Source of the DNA: Linnemannia hyalina
Taxonomy: Eukaryota > Mortierellomycota > Mortierellomycetes > Mortierellales > Mortierellaceae
NCBI GenBank assembly: GCA_019671135.1
Contig: JAHRHY010000021.1
Coordinates: 682,001-746,000, forward strand
Direction of reading: 5' to 3'
DNA: 64,000 bases
Of this stretch, positions 11,424 to 22,797 are shown in pieces (the stretch's first letter is position 1; every line of letters begins with the position of its first letter). Made by a program: the position numbers and the translations under genes. A model generated the notes under the pieces. The model was not told where the DNA came from, ran no database searches, and saw only the letters and a list, made by a program, of their open reading frames with translations.

Positions 11424-12764
11424 TTAGAAATTCTGGTCCTGAGTTTGCTTGTCGGATTCCGAAGAAGGGGGAAGGTCATAGGTCTCCTCAGTAGTGTGGT
11501 CCTTAATCCTCAGTGCCAAGAATAGCGCTCCCGGGATCGAGGCCACAAGCAACGCAAAGCAGATAATCAACTCTGTCATGTATGGAGTTTCGATGGCATT
11601 GATTCTCCAGGAGATGGCTGCTCCGGAGGACTGGACACACTTGTAAAATCCTGCATATCGGGAGAGAACCGTCGCATCGTTTGAGAGCGCACCCATGAGC
11701 CAGTAGATGTATGTCTGCCAGGCGGCGTCGTTCAGACCGTAGAAAATGTAGAGGAACAAGGGACCAACGTAGGAGGCGCCGAGTTCGAAGTCGTGGTTTG
11801 GGTGAGGGTCTTGGATGGAGTAGGTTCGTTGGAAGAAGATGCCTCCAATCCAGGTGGAGACGAAGCATACGGTGATGATGGCTAGACCCCAGAGGGCACG
11901 GGTGCGACGGTTTACGCCCTGGAAGTCGAGGACTCTTGCGAAGGAGTAAGAGCCAAAGATCTGGGAGAGCCAGTAGAAGATGTTGTTGAGCGACTGGGTA
12001 CGGAGGGAGAAGTAACCGCCGTTGACGGTCGAGAACTGGTAAGAGTAGAACCAGTTGGATGAGAGGAACATGGGGATGAGGACGAGCATGCGCCAGTCGA
12101 GGAAGAGGAGGAAGATGGCCTTGATCTCACCCAACCATGTGGGAAAGGGTTGGATCTGGATATGGTCGCCGTTAGAGTGGGTCACCTTGGATGGCGGGCA
12201 GAGCGAGAGGGCGATGAGGGTTCCGATTCCCATAATCACAATAAAGACGGCATAGGTCGCATCCCCCAAGGACTTTGTCTCCGTCTGATCAAAGTTGATC
12301 GCAAAGGCAATGACGGACCCCAGAACAGCACCCATATTGAAGATGGCCCAGAAGTATCCAATGTACCGTCCCTTCTCCTGCTCGCGCGGATAAGCCATCA
12401 TCATGGCTCCCTGGGCAGTCCACAGCATACCAGCACCTACACCCAAAATACCACCAGCCGCAATCGTAAAGGCACCGTTCTGGTTATGGTTATAGCTGAG
12501 GAGTGACCCGACGTAAAGGACATAGGTCGAACAACCGAGGAAGATGGTCCACTTGGGGCCGAGTTTGTTGTGGATGGCGCCAGAGAGGAGTCCAAAGACG
12601 GCGAAGCAGGTGTAGAGGGCGACGTTTGCGTTCTGGCCAACCTTGGAGTCGACCTGTCCGCCGCCTCCGAGTGAGTTGAGGGCGTTGAACATTCCGGGGC
12701 AGCAAAAGCAGATGAAGCCGACGGCGATGACTTGCGCCAGCGGTGATGTCCAGCGAAAACCCAT
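11424..12764 (-). CDS. UNC93-like (DUF895) major-facilitator-type membrane protein
   Basis: A single-exon frame of 446 aa. It has about 12 hydrophobic segments, the typical length and layout of fungal UNC93/DUF895 proteins, which share the major facilitator fold. Characteristic stretches are the N-terminal PGMFNALNSLGGGGQ, GPKWTIFLGCSTYVLYVGS after the second membrane helix, the GGILGVGAGMLWTAQGAMM helix, and YFWAIFNMGAVLGS. The middle region contains SSNWFYSYQFSTVNGGYFSLRT. The C-terminal tail is short, hydrophilic and acidic (SSESDKQTQDQNF). Relatives in animals regulate ion channels or trafficking; most fungal members have no known substrate, so transport activity is only inferred. It stands alone and intronless beside a 3.9-kb intergenic space. 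Confidence 0.92.
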   Translation of the reverse strand: MGFRWTSPLAQVIAVGFICFCCPGMFNALNSLGGGGQVDSKVGQNANVALYTCFAVFGLLSGAIHNKLGPKWTIFLGCSTYVLYVGSLLSYNHNQNGAFTIAAGGILGVGAGMLWTAQGAMMMAYPREQEKGRYIGYFWAIFNMGAVLGSVIAFAINFDQTETKSLGDATYAVFIVIMGIGTLIALSLCPPSKVTHSNGDHIQIQPFPTWLGEIKAIFLLFLDWRMLVLIPMFLSSNWFYSYQFSTVNGGYFSLRTQSLNNIFYWLSQIFGSYSFARVLDFQGVNRRTRALWGLAIITVCFVSTWIGGIFFQRTYSIQDPHPNHDFELGASYVGPLFLYIFYGLNDAAWQTYIYWLMGALSNDATVLSRYAGFYKCVQSSGAAISWRINAIETPYMTELIICFALLVASIPGALFLALRIKDHTTEETYDLPPSSESDKQTQDQNF

Positions 12765-12918
12765 CCTTCTTTGTGTTGTAGTTGCTGTTGTTGAGGTAGG
12801 TTTATTCTGGAGTGTTTTGTTGGTGGGCGGGTTTGTGTGATGGAAGTAAATAAGGATTGATATGAAAAGGCAATAAGAATAGAACTAGGAAGGAAGGGAG
12901 GGAGGAAAGAGTGTTCAG

Positions 12919-12956
<38 letters not shown>

Positions 12957-15900
12957 AAGAGAAGAAAAAAAATCCAAAGGGCGAGACTGCACCCCTTGGC
13001 CGAGAGTGAGACCAGATGTCACTGTCACACGGCTTCGTTCAGAATCGCAATTGTAAACTATTGGCCAGGTCGCGTCCACTCTCTGTGGCGGCGGGGTGGA
13101 AGATGAAAAAAAGGGTCCACACCCAGATGAAAGAATACTGTGGACCATGCATGCGAAGCAGACACACCGCGTTCTCCTTTGCCCTAACCACGAAAAACAA
13201 AACATATTCGACATGTTCGACATCCTCGACTAGCGAACATCTTCTTCTCTCGTGCTCTCCCGCTGGATTCTTTATTTAGTAGCAATGGGTATTTTACCTT
13301 GGACCCTTGTTTCCCTCCCCCTCTCTCTCTTTTCTTTGTCTCCCCTCGCTTTCTTTGTCTTCCCTCGCCTTCTTTTCCCACACGATTTTCTTTTGTTGTT
13401 CTCATTCTCATTCTCATTCCACGCTCCATACACTACCACTTGCCCACCTCTTATTTTTGTTCCTGTTCCCCCTTCCTTTCCTCACTCCAACACACATACA
13501 CACCACGTTCTCTTCTACCAACCTCGCTTGTTTGATCGTGCTTCACATCCTTATGTTAGCCGGTCCTCTGCCCTGGCCTTGAGGTTGTTTCTTTTTTTAC
13601 TTTGTCGCGTCGGAACGTAGGAGTGTTTGGGTATCGTGGTTCATACCCTCCTTCCTATGGATATCCAGGATGTGGATGGATACAGCGACAAAAAAGTGGA
13701 GCACAATGGGGCTGAATGCCAAAAAAAAAAGAAATAAAAAAAGTGGAGCATCACCAGAGTTCACAGTCAGAAAGTAAGAGGGGCTGGGATGCCCAATTCG
13801 ACAGACGCAAGGCCGCATCCCTTTCCCTCTCACCCCAGTGTGTTGTCAATGCTGCTCCAGAATGGTGACATTCTCTCTCCCTCCTTCTCTTGTATATTTT
13901 CATTCTTATATCCACCCACCTCCCCTCATTCACATTTTTTTTTTGCTGGGTTCAGAAATAAATCAAAAGTAGTACCCGTGGGAAAGTTAAAACAAAGATC
14001 AAGGGCAGGGGAGAGAACCGTTGGGTGAGTGGCGGGTTCATGTATTAAAAAGGTGTTGTCACACCCTATTTTATTGTCTGAGACTCTGAAGTTGTCTGAG
14101 GTTGAATAATAGAAAAAGAGGGACGTGTGTCGTTTGGCATGGACATGTCCGTGGGCAGGCAGGGCACAGGGGAGAAGAGAGAGGCAAGGAAGGTGGACTG
14201 AACTAGGTCGCAGAAGAATTGAGTCGTGCAGGTGGTCAATCTTATTAATAAAACCCACTATTCTTTTTTCATTCTGAGCCGAATGGATGGATTGCCAGCT
14301 GAACAGAACGGAAAGAAGAGAAGGGATGAAGAACGGGTTGGTTCTGCCCCATGAGAAAAATTACAGGTGCTGCTGCTGCTGCCAAAAAAAAAAGGGGGGG
14401 CCTCCTTCTACTGCAGTTCCTTTCTTAGCCAGCGGAGTAATAACGTGTTAGGATCCGTTCGTTGTCCGTAGATATTATGGATACAGTTCACGATCAAGAA
14501 GGAGTTGAACTTGAAAAAAAGAAATGTAATAGAGCTCAATGGCGTGATGGACGCATCCTGGACCGAGGGAAAGTTAAGAGGGGTAGTCTACCGTGGTAAT
14601 TATTCGACGCATACACGTCCAATTGAGGAAAATAGTGCGAAAGCGAGAAAAGTGATCTGGCTCGCCGTGTTCTTCCGCGTTTCGTCTCCGTTTTAAACCG
14701 GTATGTGATCGTACTCATGTGGATTGTGGAGTGGACAGTGGCCGGAGGACTATACCCATGTATGCCAAGGCCCACGGCCCATGTTTTGCCTGAGTCAATT
14801 GGAAAGAGAGACATGCATGCGATGTGCAGGGGAGAGGGCATAAGGATGGACATATGAGAAGGGCGGACACATGCCAATTTGGAGGGTTGTTTTGTTTGTT
14901 TGTTCCTGAGCGGGTGTGCCTGTGTGGTGCAAGAGAGGGAGGGGAGAGGGTGTTAGGAGAAAAAAAAAGATGAGCAACCTTGTCTAGCTGGAAGAAGAGG
15001 TACCTTTGTGAAAGTGTGTCCGTGGGCCATCAAAAAATAAAGTAAAATAGAAAGTAGGGTAGATCCGACCTGACAAACCAAAAATGAAAGTCCAGATCGT
15101 AGAAAATAGAGGAGTGACTCACTCACTCGTTGTATGTCCTGTCTTCTTCGCTCCCTTCATCAGCCTTAGGCCATTTATTCACCCTCTTCCTGCTGCTCTT
15201 ACAGATCAGAACAATGTGTTTAACACGTATAGAAACCTATTAGGTCAAAATATTCAAAAGAAAGAAGATGCCATCGTTTCTTCCTTGTGACACTCATTTG
15301 AACCGTGGAAGTGTTTCCCGTGTCTCATATCGGCGTAGAAAGTGTTGTGAAAAAAGGAGTACAGGGACCAGTAGAAACTCCCTCTGTTTGAGGCGTTGCT
15401 TTTGCAAAACAAAACGAGGCGCAATTCAAGTTCCAGGGCCAGCACATAGAAAGCAGCCCATGCCTTCCCCTGTCCCGCACCTTTTCTAATGAACCTCAAG
15501 AAACTTATTTTTATGTCGGTGATACAACCAAAATAAACATCTTGTTTCTGCCTCTTTTCCCTTTCTTCACCGAGTCATCGCATTTTTTTCCTTGGTGAGT
15601 GCGAACAGTTTAAGGTTCGGGCTGGCTTGAACACACCACTCATTCACTCTCGTTTCTTTATATCAGGCACATTGACAGAACACGCTAAATTGTTTATATG
15701 TTATAGTTGTACTCATCACTTTTTTTTACCCTTTCCCCGCAATTTTCCTCAATGGGGTGTTTGTTGTTAGTTAGTTAGTGGATGGACCTTGTTTACTTTA
15801 CTTTGACCACCGACGTTTGTTCTTCTTTTGGGTGTAATTGTTGGGTAAGGTTTTTTGTTGAGAAGTAAGGACAGAGGAGAAGATGAAGGTGGAAATTCCA

Positions 15901-16659
15901 TGACTCTTTCCTTCTCAAAAATTGGGCGAAATGAGAGAGAGGGGAGGGGATAAATCAGCCGTTGTTGAGTTGCGTAGTGACTAAGGGAGGAGACGCGACA
16001 AGGGGTCGATCCTTCATTACCCCATACCTGGCACCCCTTGTTTTTCTTGACCGGTGGAGAACAACCGCAACCATACATCCCCAGAAATGATTGAGAGGGA
16101 GACCGACCGACGCGCTTGTCGATCGGACGAGTAGAGTCTATTTCCGTGTCCGTGTCCTCCGTGTCCCTGTCCGTGTCTATTCTTCGGGATGACAGTTGTT
16201 AGAGATGGTTCTTTTTCTTTTTCCGGAGGGGTAAAGGAGAAGAGAGAGTGTGTGCGTGTGTGTGTGTCGTTTGTTTTCCCGATGATTGAAATGTGGATGT
16301 AGAAAGAATGCGGTGTCTGAGAAAGAAGAGTATGATGATCAGGGAGTGATGGCAAGTCTCAATGTCTCACTGACTCTCGTTCCCTCTTGTTGAGAATATT
16401 AATAAATAGCCCAATTGAAATATTTCCGAATAAATAGAAACCGAAGGGATCACTCATTTTTACTTTTCTTTTCTCTTCTTACCTTTTCACATCCATTCCC
16501 CCCTCTTCTCCTCTCTTTCTTTCTTTCTCACGTTCCTTTTTCTCTTTTCTTCCTTCCCTCCCTCTCCTCTTTTCTACTTCCTCCTCCTTCTTCCCTCCTC
16601 CCTCCTCCCGTGTATACATATCCCTCCCTCCTTCTCCTCACATATAACAAAAGCCAACG
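12765..16659. other. long intergenic region
   Basis: About 3.9 kb between divergent genes (UNC93-like to the left, pyruvate carboxylase to the right). It contains a GA-dinucleotide run near 12923-12952, several poly-A and poly-T runs, and CT-rich sequence at 13300-13550 and 16440-16640; the last is the pyruvate carboxylase leader. An AATAAATA element lies near 16400. Open frames are short, overlapping and compositionally simple; I could not support a gene or structured RNA. The two divergent promoters presumably lie at its ends. Confidence 0.5.
12923..12952. repeat. GA dinucleotide microsatellite
   Basis: About 15 GA units upstream of the UNC93-like gene start, i.e. a CT run in its likely leader or promoter when read on the coding strand. 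Confidence 0.9.
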
Positions 16660-19600
16660 ATGGTCCACCACGATCACGAACACGAATACTCTGTCGACAC
16701 CATCCGCCGGTCGGCAACAGGCAAACCCGACGATGTCCTCAAGAAGATCCTCGTCGCCAACCGTGGTGAAATCGCCATCCGCGTCTTCCGTTCCGCCCAC
16801 GAGCTCGCCATGAAGACCGTTGCCCTGTTCTCTTATGAGGACCGTCTCTCTATGCACCGTTACAAGGTACTTTTTCTTCGTCCTTTCTTTTTTTTTTCTT
16901 ATTGTGGGCACAAGGACCAAGGGACGACACGAAAGTGAAGGAAATGAGAGGAAGAAGAATTGCATGTAAAAAAGGAACGTGGGAAATTGGTGGAAGAGCA
17001 AGAAATGGTGGCAAACTCGACACACAAGGAGAGGCAGGAGGAAAGAGGACAAGACAACAAACTCGGCAAACCACTACAGGAACAGGACAAGACAACAAAC
17101 TCGCAAACCACTACAGGAACAAAGAAGACAGACAGGATGATACAAGACATGGACATGTTGCATGTTTGTTGAAGAGAGTGTGTCCAAAGAAGGCGAATGG
17201 GGCTCACAGCTGAATGCGGGGTTAGAGTTTCTTTTTTCGATGGTGCAGTACGAGTGAGTGCACAAAGAAGCTTTTTTTGACAAGGAAGAGGAGGACGACG
17301 ACATCAGCGAACGAGTCAGATGGATGTGACTGTGATAAAAGTGATCATATCACCAAAAATTATTATTATTGGGTTCAATTTTGATAACCGATCGTCCGAA
17401 GGGGTGGAGTCAGAGAGAAGGTTGGCTGGGGAGAGGGAGGGGAAGAAAGGTGGAGAAGATGGATGGTGGTTGTAGTCATGCTCCATTATCATTGTTCATA
17501 TCAACGATCAGCCTTTTTGGTAACAACCAATGGAGGAGTTTCCCTCTTTAGCACATACCTTGATAATGGGTACGATGATATGGATAAGAGAAAGACACAA
17601 ACGATAAAGGGCGATAACAAAAGCGATACAAACGAGAGCCAAAAGAGACAAAGATAAACTAAAAAATACTGGGATAGCACTCATCATCATTCACGAGATC
17701 ACAAAAGATACACTCTCTTTCAAGCAAGCGGACAATCGATGATACCCTCGATAACTCTTCGTACTCTGCAGTCATCATGTCTCTGACTACGTCTACGTGT
17801 GTGGGAATATTTCTCGCCTTGTTCTCGTGGTCCCCTTTTCGTCGTCATCGACTCTCCATCTCCGATACACCGATGCTCATCATCATCATTCCACTCCCCT
17901 CTATCCAACTTCAATTGACTAACTCCCCTACTCCCTTCTTGTAATGAAACCTAATAGGCTGATGAGGGATACCAGATCGGCGATCCATCAAAGTTCACCC
18001 CCGTCGGCGCATACCTGGCCCAGGACGAGATCATCCGCATCGCCAAAGCCCACGACGTCTCCATGATCCACCCCGGTTACGGTTTCCTGTCCGAGAACGC
18101 TGAGTTTGCCAAAAAGTGCGCCGACAATGGCATTGCCTTCGTCGGACCTGATGCCCATGTGATCGAAGCCCTTGGTGACAAGACCAAAGCTCGTACCATC
18201 GGTAAGACCCAATCCAGCAGAGGCTCCGAATGGGTGTATACAAAACAATTGTCCTCGCGTGTCCTCAAAAGGATATATGCCCCGCTCTTGTCGCTGTAGT
18301 CATGATTCATATCCGCACTTTCATTCCTGTGCACCTCTCGGACTAACAAAATCGGTGTTTCGTTTTTACGTTTTCTTTTTTTTTATTCGTGGACGATCTT
18401 CCTTTTAATAGCTATTGCGGCCGGTGTTCCAGTTGTGCCCGGTACCCCTGGACCCATCAAGTCTGTCGCCGAGGCCGAGGCCTTTGTCAAACGTATGTGG
18501 CATGTTACTCTTGTTTTGATCTCTTATCAATTGATGTGGATCATGGTTGAAAAAAGGATATGAAGAAAAAACGACTGAACGTGGATTATCAATTGACAAA
18601 GAGAGAGGGAGAAAACAGACTGAGGGTGGATCAGGGATCCGACAGGGACAAAAAAAGAGAATCGATATTAACGCCAGCAATTTGAATCGAGAGTGGATCA
18701 CGGATTGACAGGAAGAGATGGAGAAAAGACTGAGTGTGAATCACAGGAGAAGAAAGAAACAACTAACACACATGCAAATTGAACAACACGAAACAAATAG
18801 AATACGGCTTCCCAGTTATTATCAAGGCAGCTATGGGAGGTGGTGGACGCGGTATGCGTGTGGTCCGAAGCCAGGGAGAGTTCGCAGAGGGATTCGAGCG
18901 TGCTACCTCCGAGGCCAAGCAGGCATTCGGTGACGGCACCGTCTTCATTGAGCGTTTCTTGGACAAGCCCCGTCACATTGAGGTCCAGCTGTTGGCTGAT
19001 AGCGCCGGAAACGTCATTCATCTCTTCGAGCGTGATTGCTCTGTCCAACGTCGTCACCAAAAGGTTGTCGAGATTGCCCCTGCAAAGTCCCTTACCCCCT
19101 CTGTCAGAGATGCTATTCTCAACGATGCCATTAAGCTGGCCAAGCATGTCGGATACAAGAACGCAGGAACCGCAGAATTCTTGGTTGACCAGCAGGACCG
19201 CCACTACTTTATCGAGATTAACCCCCGTATTCAGGTCGAACACACCATCACCGGTACGTGACCATGTGCTCTTTTTTCTTTGTGATATTGTGCTACCATT
19301 CAAAATGTTCAAGGAGAATGCGGGGGAAATACGTTTTCGCTAACTAATCCTTTTTCTTCTGATATGAATAGAGGAGATCACTGGTATTGACATTGTTGCT
19401 GCTCAGATTCAGATTGCTGCTGGAATTCTCTTGCCCGAGCTCGGATTGACCCAGGAAAAGATTCAGATTCGCGGCTTCGCTATCCAGTGCCGTGTCACCA
19501 CAGAGGATCCCTCCCAGGGCTTCCAACCAGACACAGGCAGAATTGAGGTTTATCGATCGGCTGGTGGAAACGGTATTCGTCTGGACGGAAGTCAGGGATT

Positions 19601-22110
19601 TGTCGGTGCTGTCATTACTCCTCACTACGACTCCTTGCTGGTCAAGGTTACTTGCTCTGGCGCTACCTATGAACTTGCCAGACGCAAGGTTGTCCGTGCC
19701 CTGGTTGAGTTCCGTATCCGCGGTGTCAAGACCAACATTCCCTTTGTGCAGCGTCTTGTGACCCACGACACTTTTATTCAGGGCAAGTGCTGGACCACCT
19801 TTATCGATGACACCCCTAGTCTCTTCAACCTCGTCAAACAGCTCAACCGTGCCCAAAAGATGCTCGCCTACCTGGGAGACGTCGCCGTCAACGGCCCTAA
19901 CATCGCCGGTCTCATTGTAAGAGTCGTCTTGTTAATGTTGTTTTTTTGCATTAGTTGCACGTTTTCACGTAAGTGTCGATTCTAACTTTTTACTCGTTGA
20001 TACTACATATAGGGCGAGCCATTGTTGAAGAAGGAGTTGTTGATTCCCAACTTATCGAGCAAGGAGGATACCACCCAGGTGCTGGATGTGACTACTCCTC
20101 CTACTACAGGATGGCGCAAGATCTTCTTGGAGAAGGGCCCTGAGGCATTCGCCAAGGCTGTGCGTGACTACAAGGGAGTTCTCATCATGGATACCACCTG
20201 GAGAGATGCCCACCAGAGTTTGCTCGCCACTCGTGTCCGTACCATCGGTAAGATTTGGTCTTTTGTTCTTGATTAAGGGGGAAGTGTGACCACATATTCA
20301 TAACTGACAATTGACAATTATTATCATAGATCTGTTGAACATTGCGCCGACAACTGCTTTTGCTTTGCAGAACGCCTTTGCGTTGGAGATGTGGGGAGGT
20401 GCCACCTTCGATGTCGCGTTGCGCTTCTTGCACGAGGACCCCTGGGACCGTCTGATCCAGCTCCGCAAGCTTGTCCCCAACATTCCCTTCCAGATGTTGT
20501 TCCGTGGCGCCAACGCCGTCGGATACACGTCTTACCCCGACAACGTCATTTACGACTTCTGCGCCAAGGCTGTCCAGTCCGGCATGGATATCTTCCGTAT
20601 CTTTGACAGTTTGAACTACATCGAGAACATGCGTCTCGGAATCCGTGCCGTCAAGGCTGCGGGTGGTATTGTTGAGGCCGCTGTCTGCTATACTGGAGAT
20701 GTCTCGGACCCCAAGCGCACCAAGCACAACCTGGAGTACTACGTCAACTTTGTCCAGGAGCTCGTTGACGAGGGCATCCACGTTCTGGCGATCAAGGATA
20801 TGGCTGGTCTCTTGAAGCCCGCAGCTGCCACCATCCTCGTCGGCGCTATCCGCAAGCGCTTCCCTAACCTCCCCATTCATATGCACACCCACGACACTGC
20901 CGGTACTGGAGTTGCCTCGATGTTGGCTGCCGCTGCTGCTGGTGCCGATGTTGTTGATCTGGCTATCGATGTCATGTCCGGAATCACCTCGCAGCCCTCG
21001 ATGGGAGCAGTCGTCGCTGCATTGGAGCACACGGAGCTCGGCACTGGTATCCGTCAGGAGGATGTGATTGCCCTTAACAGCTACTGGGAGCAGGCTCGTC
21101 TCTTGTACTCTGGATTTGAGGCTAACGTCCGTGCCGCTGATTCGGGAGTCTACCAGCACGAGATGCCCGGTGGTCAGTACACCAATTTGATGTTCCAGGC
21201 CCAGCAGCTCGGACTCGGTACTCAGTGGAACGAGATCAAGAAGGCATACATCGACGCCAACGCCCTCTGTGGAGATATCGTCAAGGTCACCCCTTCGTCC
21301 AAGGTTGTTGGAGATCTGGCCCAGTTTATGGTCTCGAGCTCGTTGAGCCGTGAGGATGTGTTGGAGAAGGCAGCCTCGTTGAACTTCCCTACTAGTGTTG
21401 TAGAGTTCTTCCAGGGATACCTCGGACAGCCCTATGGAGGATTCCCCGAACCTCTCCGGACGGCGATCATCCGTAACTTGCCTCGTATTGAGGGCCGCCC
21501 CGGTGTTGACATGGGCGACTTTGACCTGGTGGGATTGAAGCTTGCATTGACGAAGAAGTACGGCAAGTCGATCCGCGATGTCGATGTCTCGTCGGCCGCC
21601 ATCTACCCCAAGGTCTTTGAGGAGTACCGCCAGAAGGTCGAGGCCTATGGTGATCTCTCTGTCTTGCCTACTCGGTACTTCTTGAGCAAGCTCGAGTTGA
21701 ACGAGGAGGTGAACGTCCAGATCGAGAAGGGCAAGACCCTGATCATCAAGTTGCTCGCCGTGGGACCCATCAACGCCTCGGGCAAGCGTGATGTCTTCTT
21801 CGAGTTGAACGGAGAGGGTCGTAGCGTCAGCATCCAGGACAAGAACGCCGCTGTCGAGCACACGGCTCGTGAGCGGGCTGACCCCAGCAAGAGTGGCGAG
21901 ATTGGTGCACCCATGTCGGGAGTCGTTGTCGAGATCCGTGTCAAGGAGGGTACGATTGTGAAGGAGGGCGATCCTATTTGTATTTTGTCGGCCATGAAGA
22001 TGGAGACAGTTGTGTCAGCGCCTGTTTCGGGCAAGGTCGAGTACGTGGCTATTAAGGAGAACGATTCGCTTTCTAACGGCGATCTCGTTGTTCGTATTGT
22101 CCACGAGTAA
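16660..22110 (+). CDS. PYC: pyruvate carboxylase
   Basis: Seven exons: 16660-16866, 17958-18201, 18412-18492, 18801-19253, 19372-19916, 20013-20247 and 20330-22110; every junction keeps frame and the product is 1,181 aa, the usual length. It carboxylates pyruvate to oxaloacetate with ATP and bicarbonate, feeding gluconeogenesis, amino-acid synthesis and lipid metabolism. Order: biotin carboxylase ([19 protein letters not shown] near 28; ATP-grasp glycine loop [10 protein letters not shown] near 190), carboxyltransferase ([18 protein letters not shown] near 570; AIKDMAGLL with the carbamylated Lys; metal-binding HMHTHDTAG), and C-terminal biotin carrier with AMKME, biotin-accepting Lys about 1145. 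The N-terminus shows no mitochondrial presequence, so the enzyme is probably cytosolic. Intron 1 is unusually long, 1,091 bases. Confidence 0.98.
17047..17121. repeat. tandem duplication inside pyruvate carboxylase intron 1
   Basis: Two adjacent copies of a 38-base unit starting GGACAAGACAACAAACTCG; the second copy lacks one G and is otherwise identical over its length. The near-identity suggests a recent duplication in non-coding sequence. Confidence 0.9.
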
Positions 22111-22797
22111 GCCCTCAGGGAGGGAGTGAAGGGAGGAGAGGGGAGGAGCAGAAACGCATCATACCGAATCATCACTATTTCATCCGTTATTAAAAATTCT
22201 CATCATTGCTACAAATTCGTCCTTCGTTTATCTGATGTAAGGGAGAGAGAGAAACGATTTAGTGTTGATGTTCGATGTAGCAACAAAGTTTCTAGGGAAT
22301 TGGTCTTGTTCTTACTCCTTTCCTTGGACTTACTCGCATCCGTGTTAAGAGCAAAAGGTGAAAAGGTGTGCTGTCCGTATCACCTGTTGTCCGATAAAAA
22401 AAACCAAAAAAAGGAACTAGGGGGCGTGAAAAAAAAAAGAGAAGAACGCGTCCGGGGGAAGCGGAATCAGGAACATTCATATAGAGGGCCACTCAATCAC
22501 GTATTTTATCAATGCCACAGGGCGTGCGATCAGGGCTGCATGGAATTATATTGCGAGAGAGGATGTCGGTGATGTCGTTGTTGGCCCTTTCTTTTTTTTC
22601 TCTTTCCCATTTCTTTCTTACTGCTCGAGTATTCCCACATTGCCGCTCACGCACCTCTTCACCATATCCACACCTCATCATCTTGTTATTTCTTTTTCTC
22701 CTCTTTTGTTATTTACTCGAACCCTTTTTTATCTTCTTTCCTCAAACCATACCTCTCTCCTCTCACACTCTACACTCCAATACAGCAAACGACTACA
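22111..22797. other. intergenic: pyruvate carboxylase 3' flank and next gene's leader
   Basis: No gene seen. The right part (22570-22797) is CT-rich and ends in ACTACAATG, a good start context for the next gene. Confidence 0.5.

Noticed and set aside
13252..13620. Plus-strand 122-codon Phe/Leu/Ser-rich frame
   Set aside because: CT-rich non-coding composition gives overlapping open frames here; no conserved feature was seen.
17000..17957. Possible C/D-box snoRNA in pyruvate carboxylase intron 1
   Set aside because: ATGATA and CTGA-like pieces occur near 17739-17790, but there is no proper C box, terminal stem or guide I could support.
20185..21861. 558-codon open frame on the strand opposite pyruvate carboxylase
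   Set aside because: It lies wholly over the large last exon and the intron before it; such long antisense frames arise from the biased codon use of highly expressed genes. No family is recognised in its translation.
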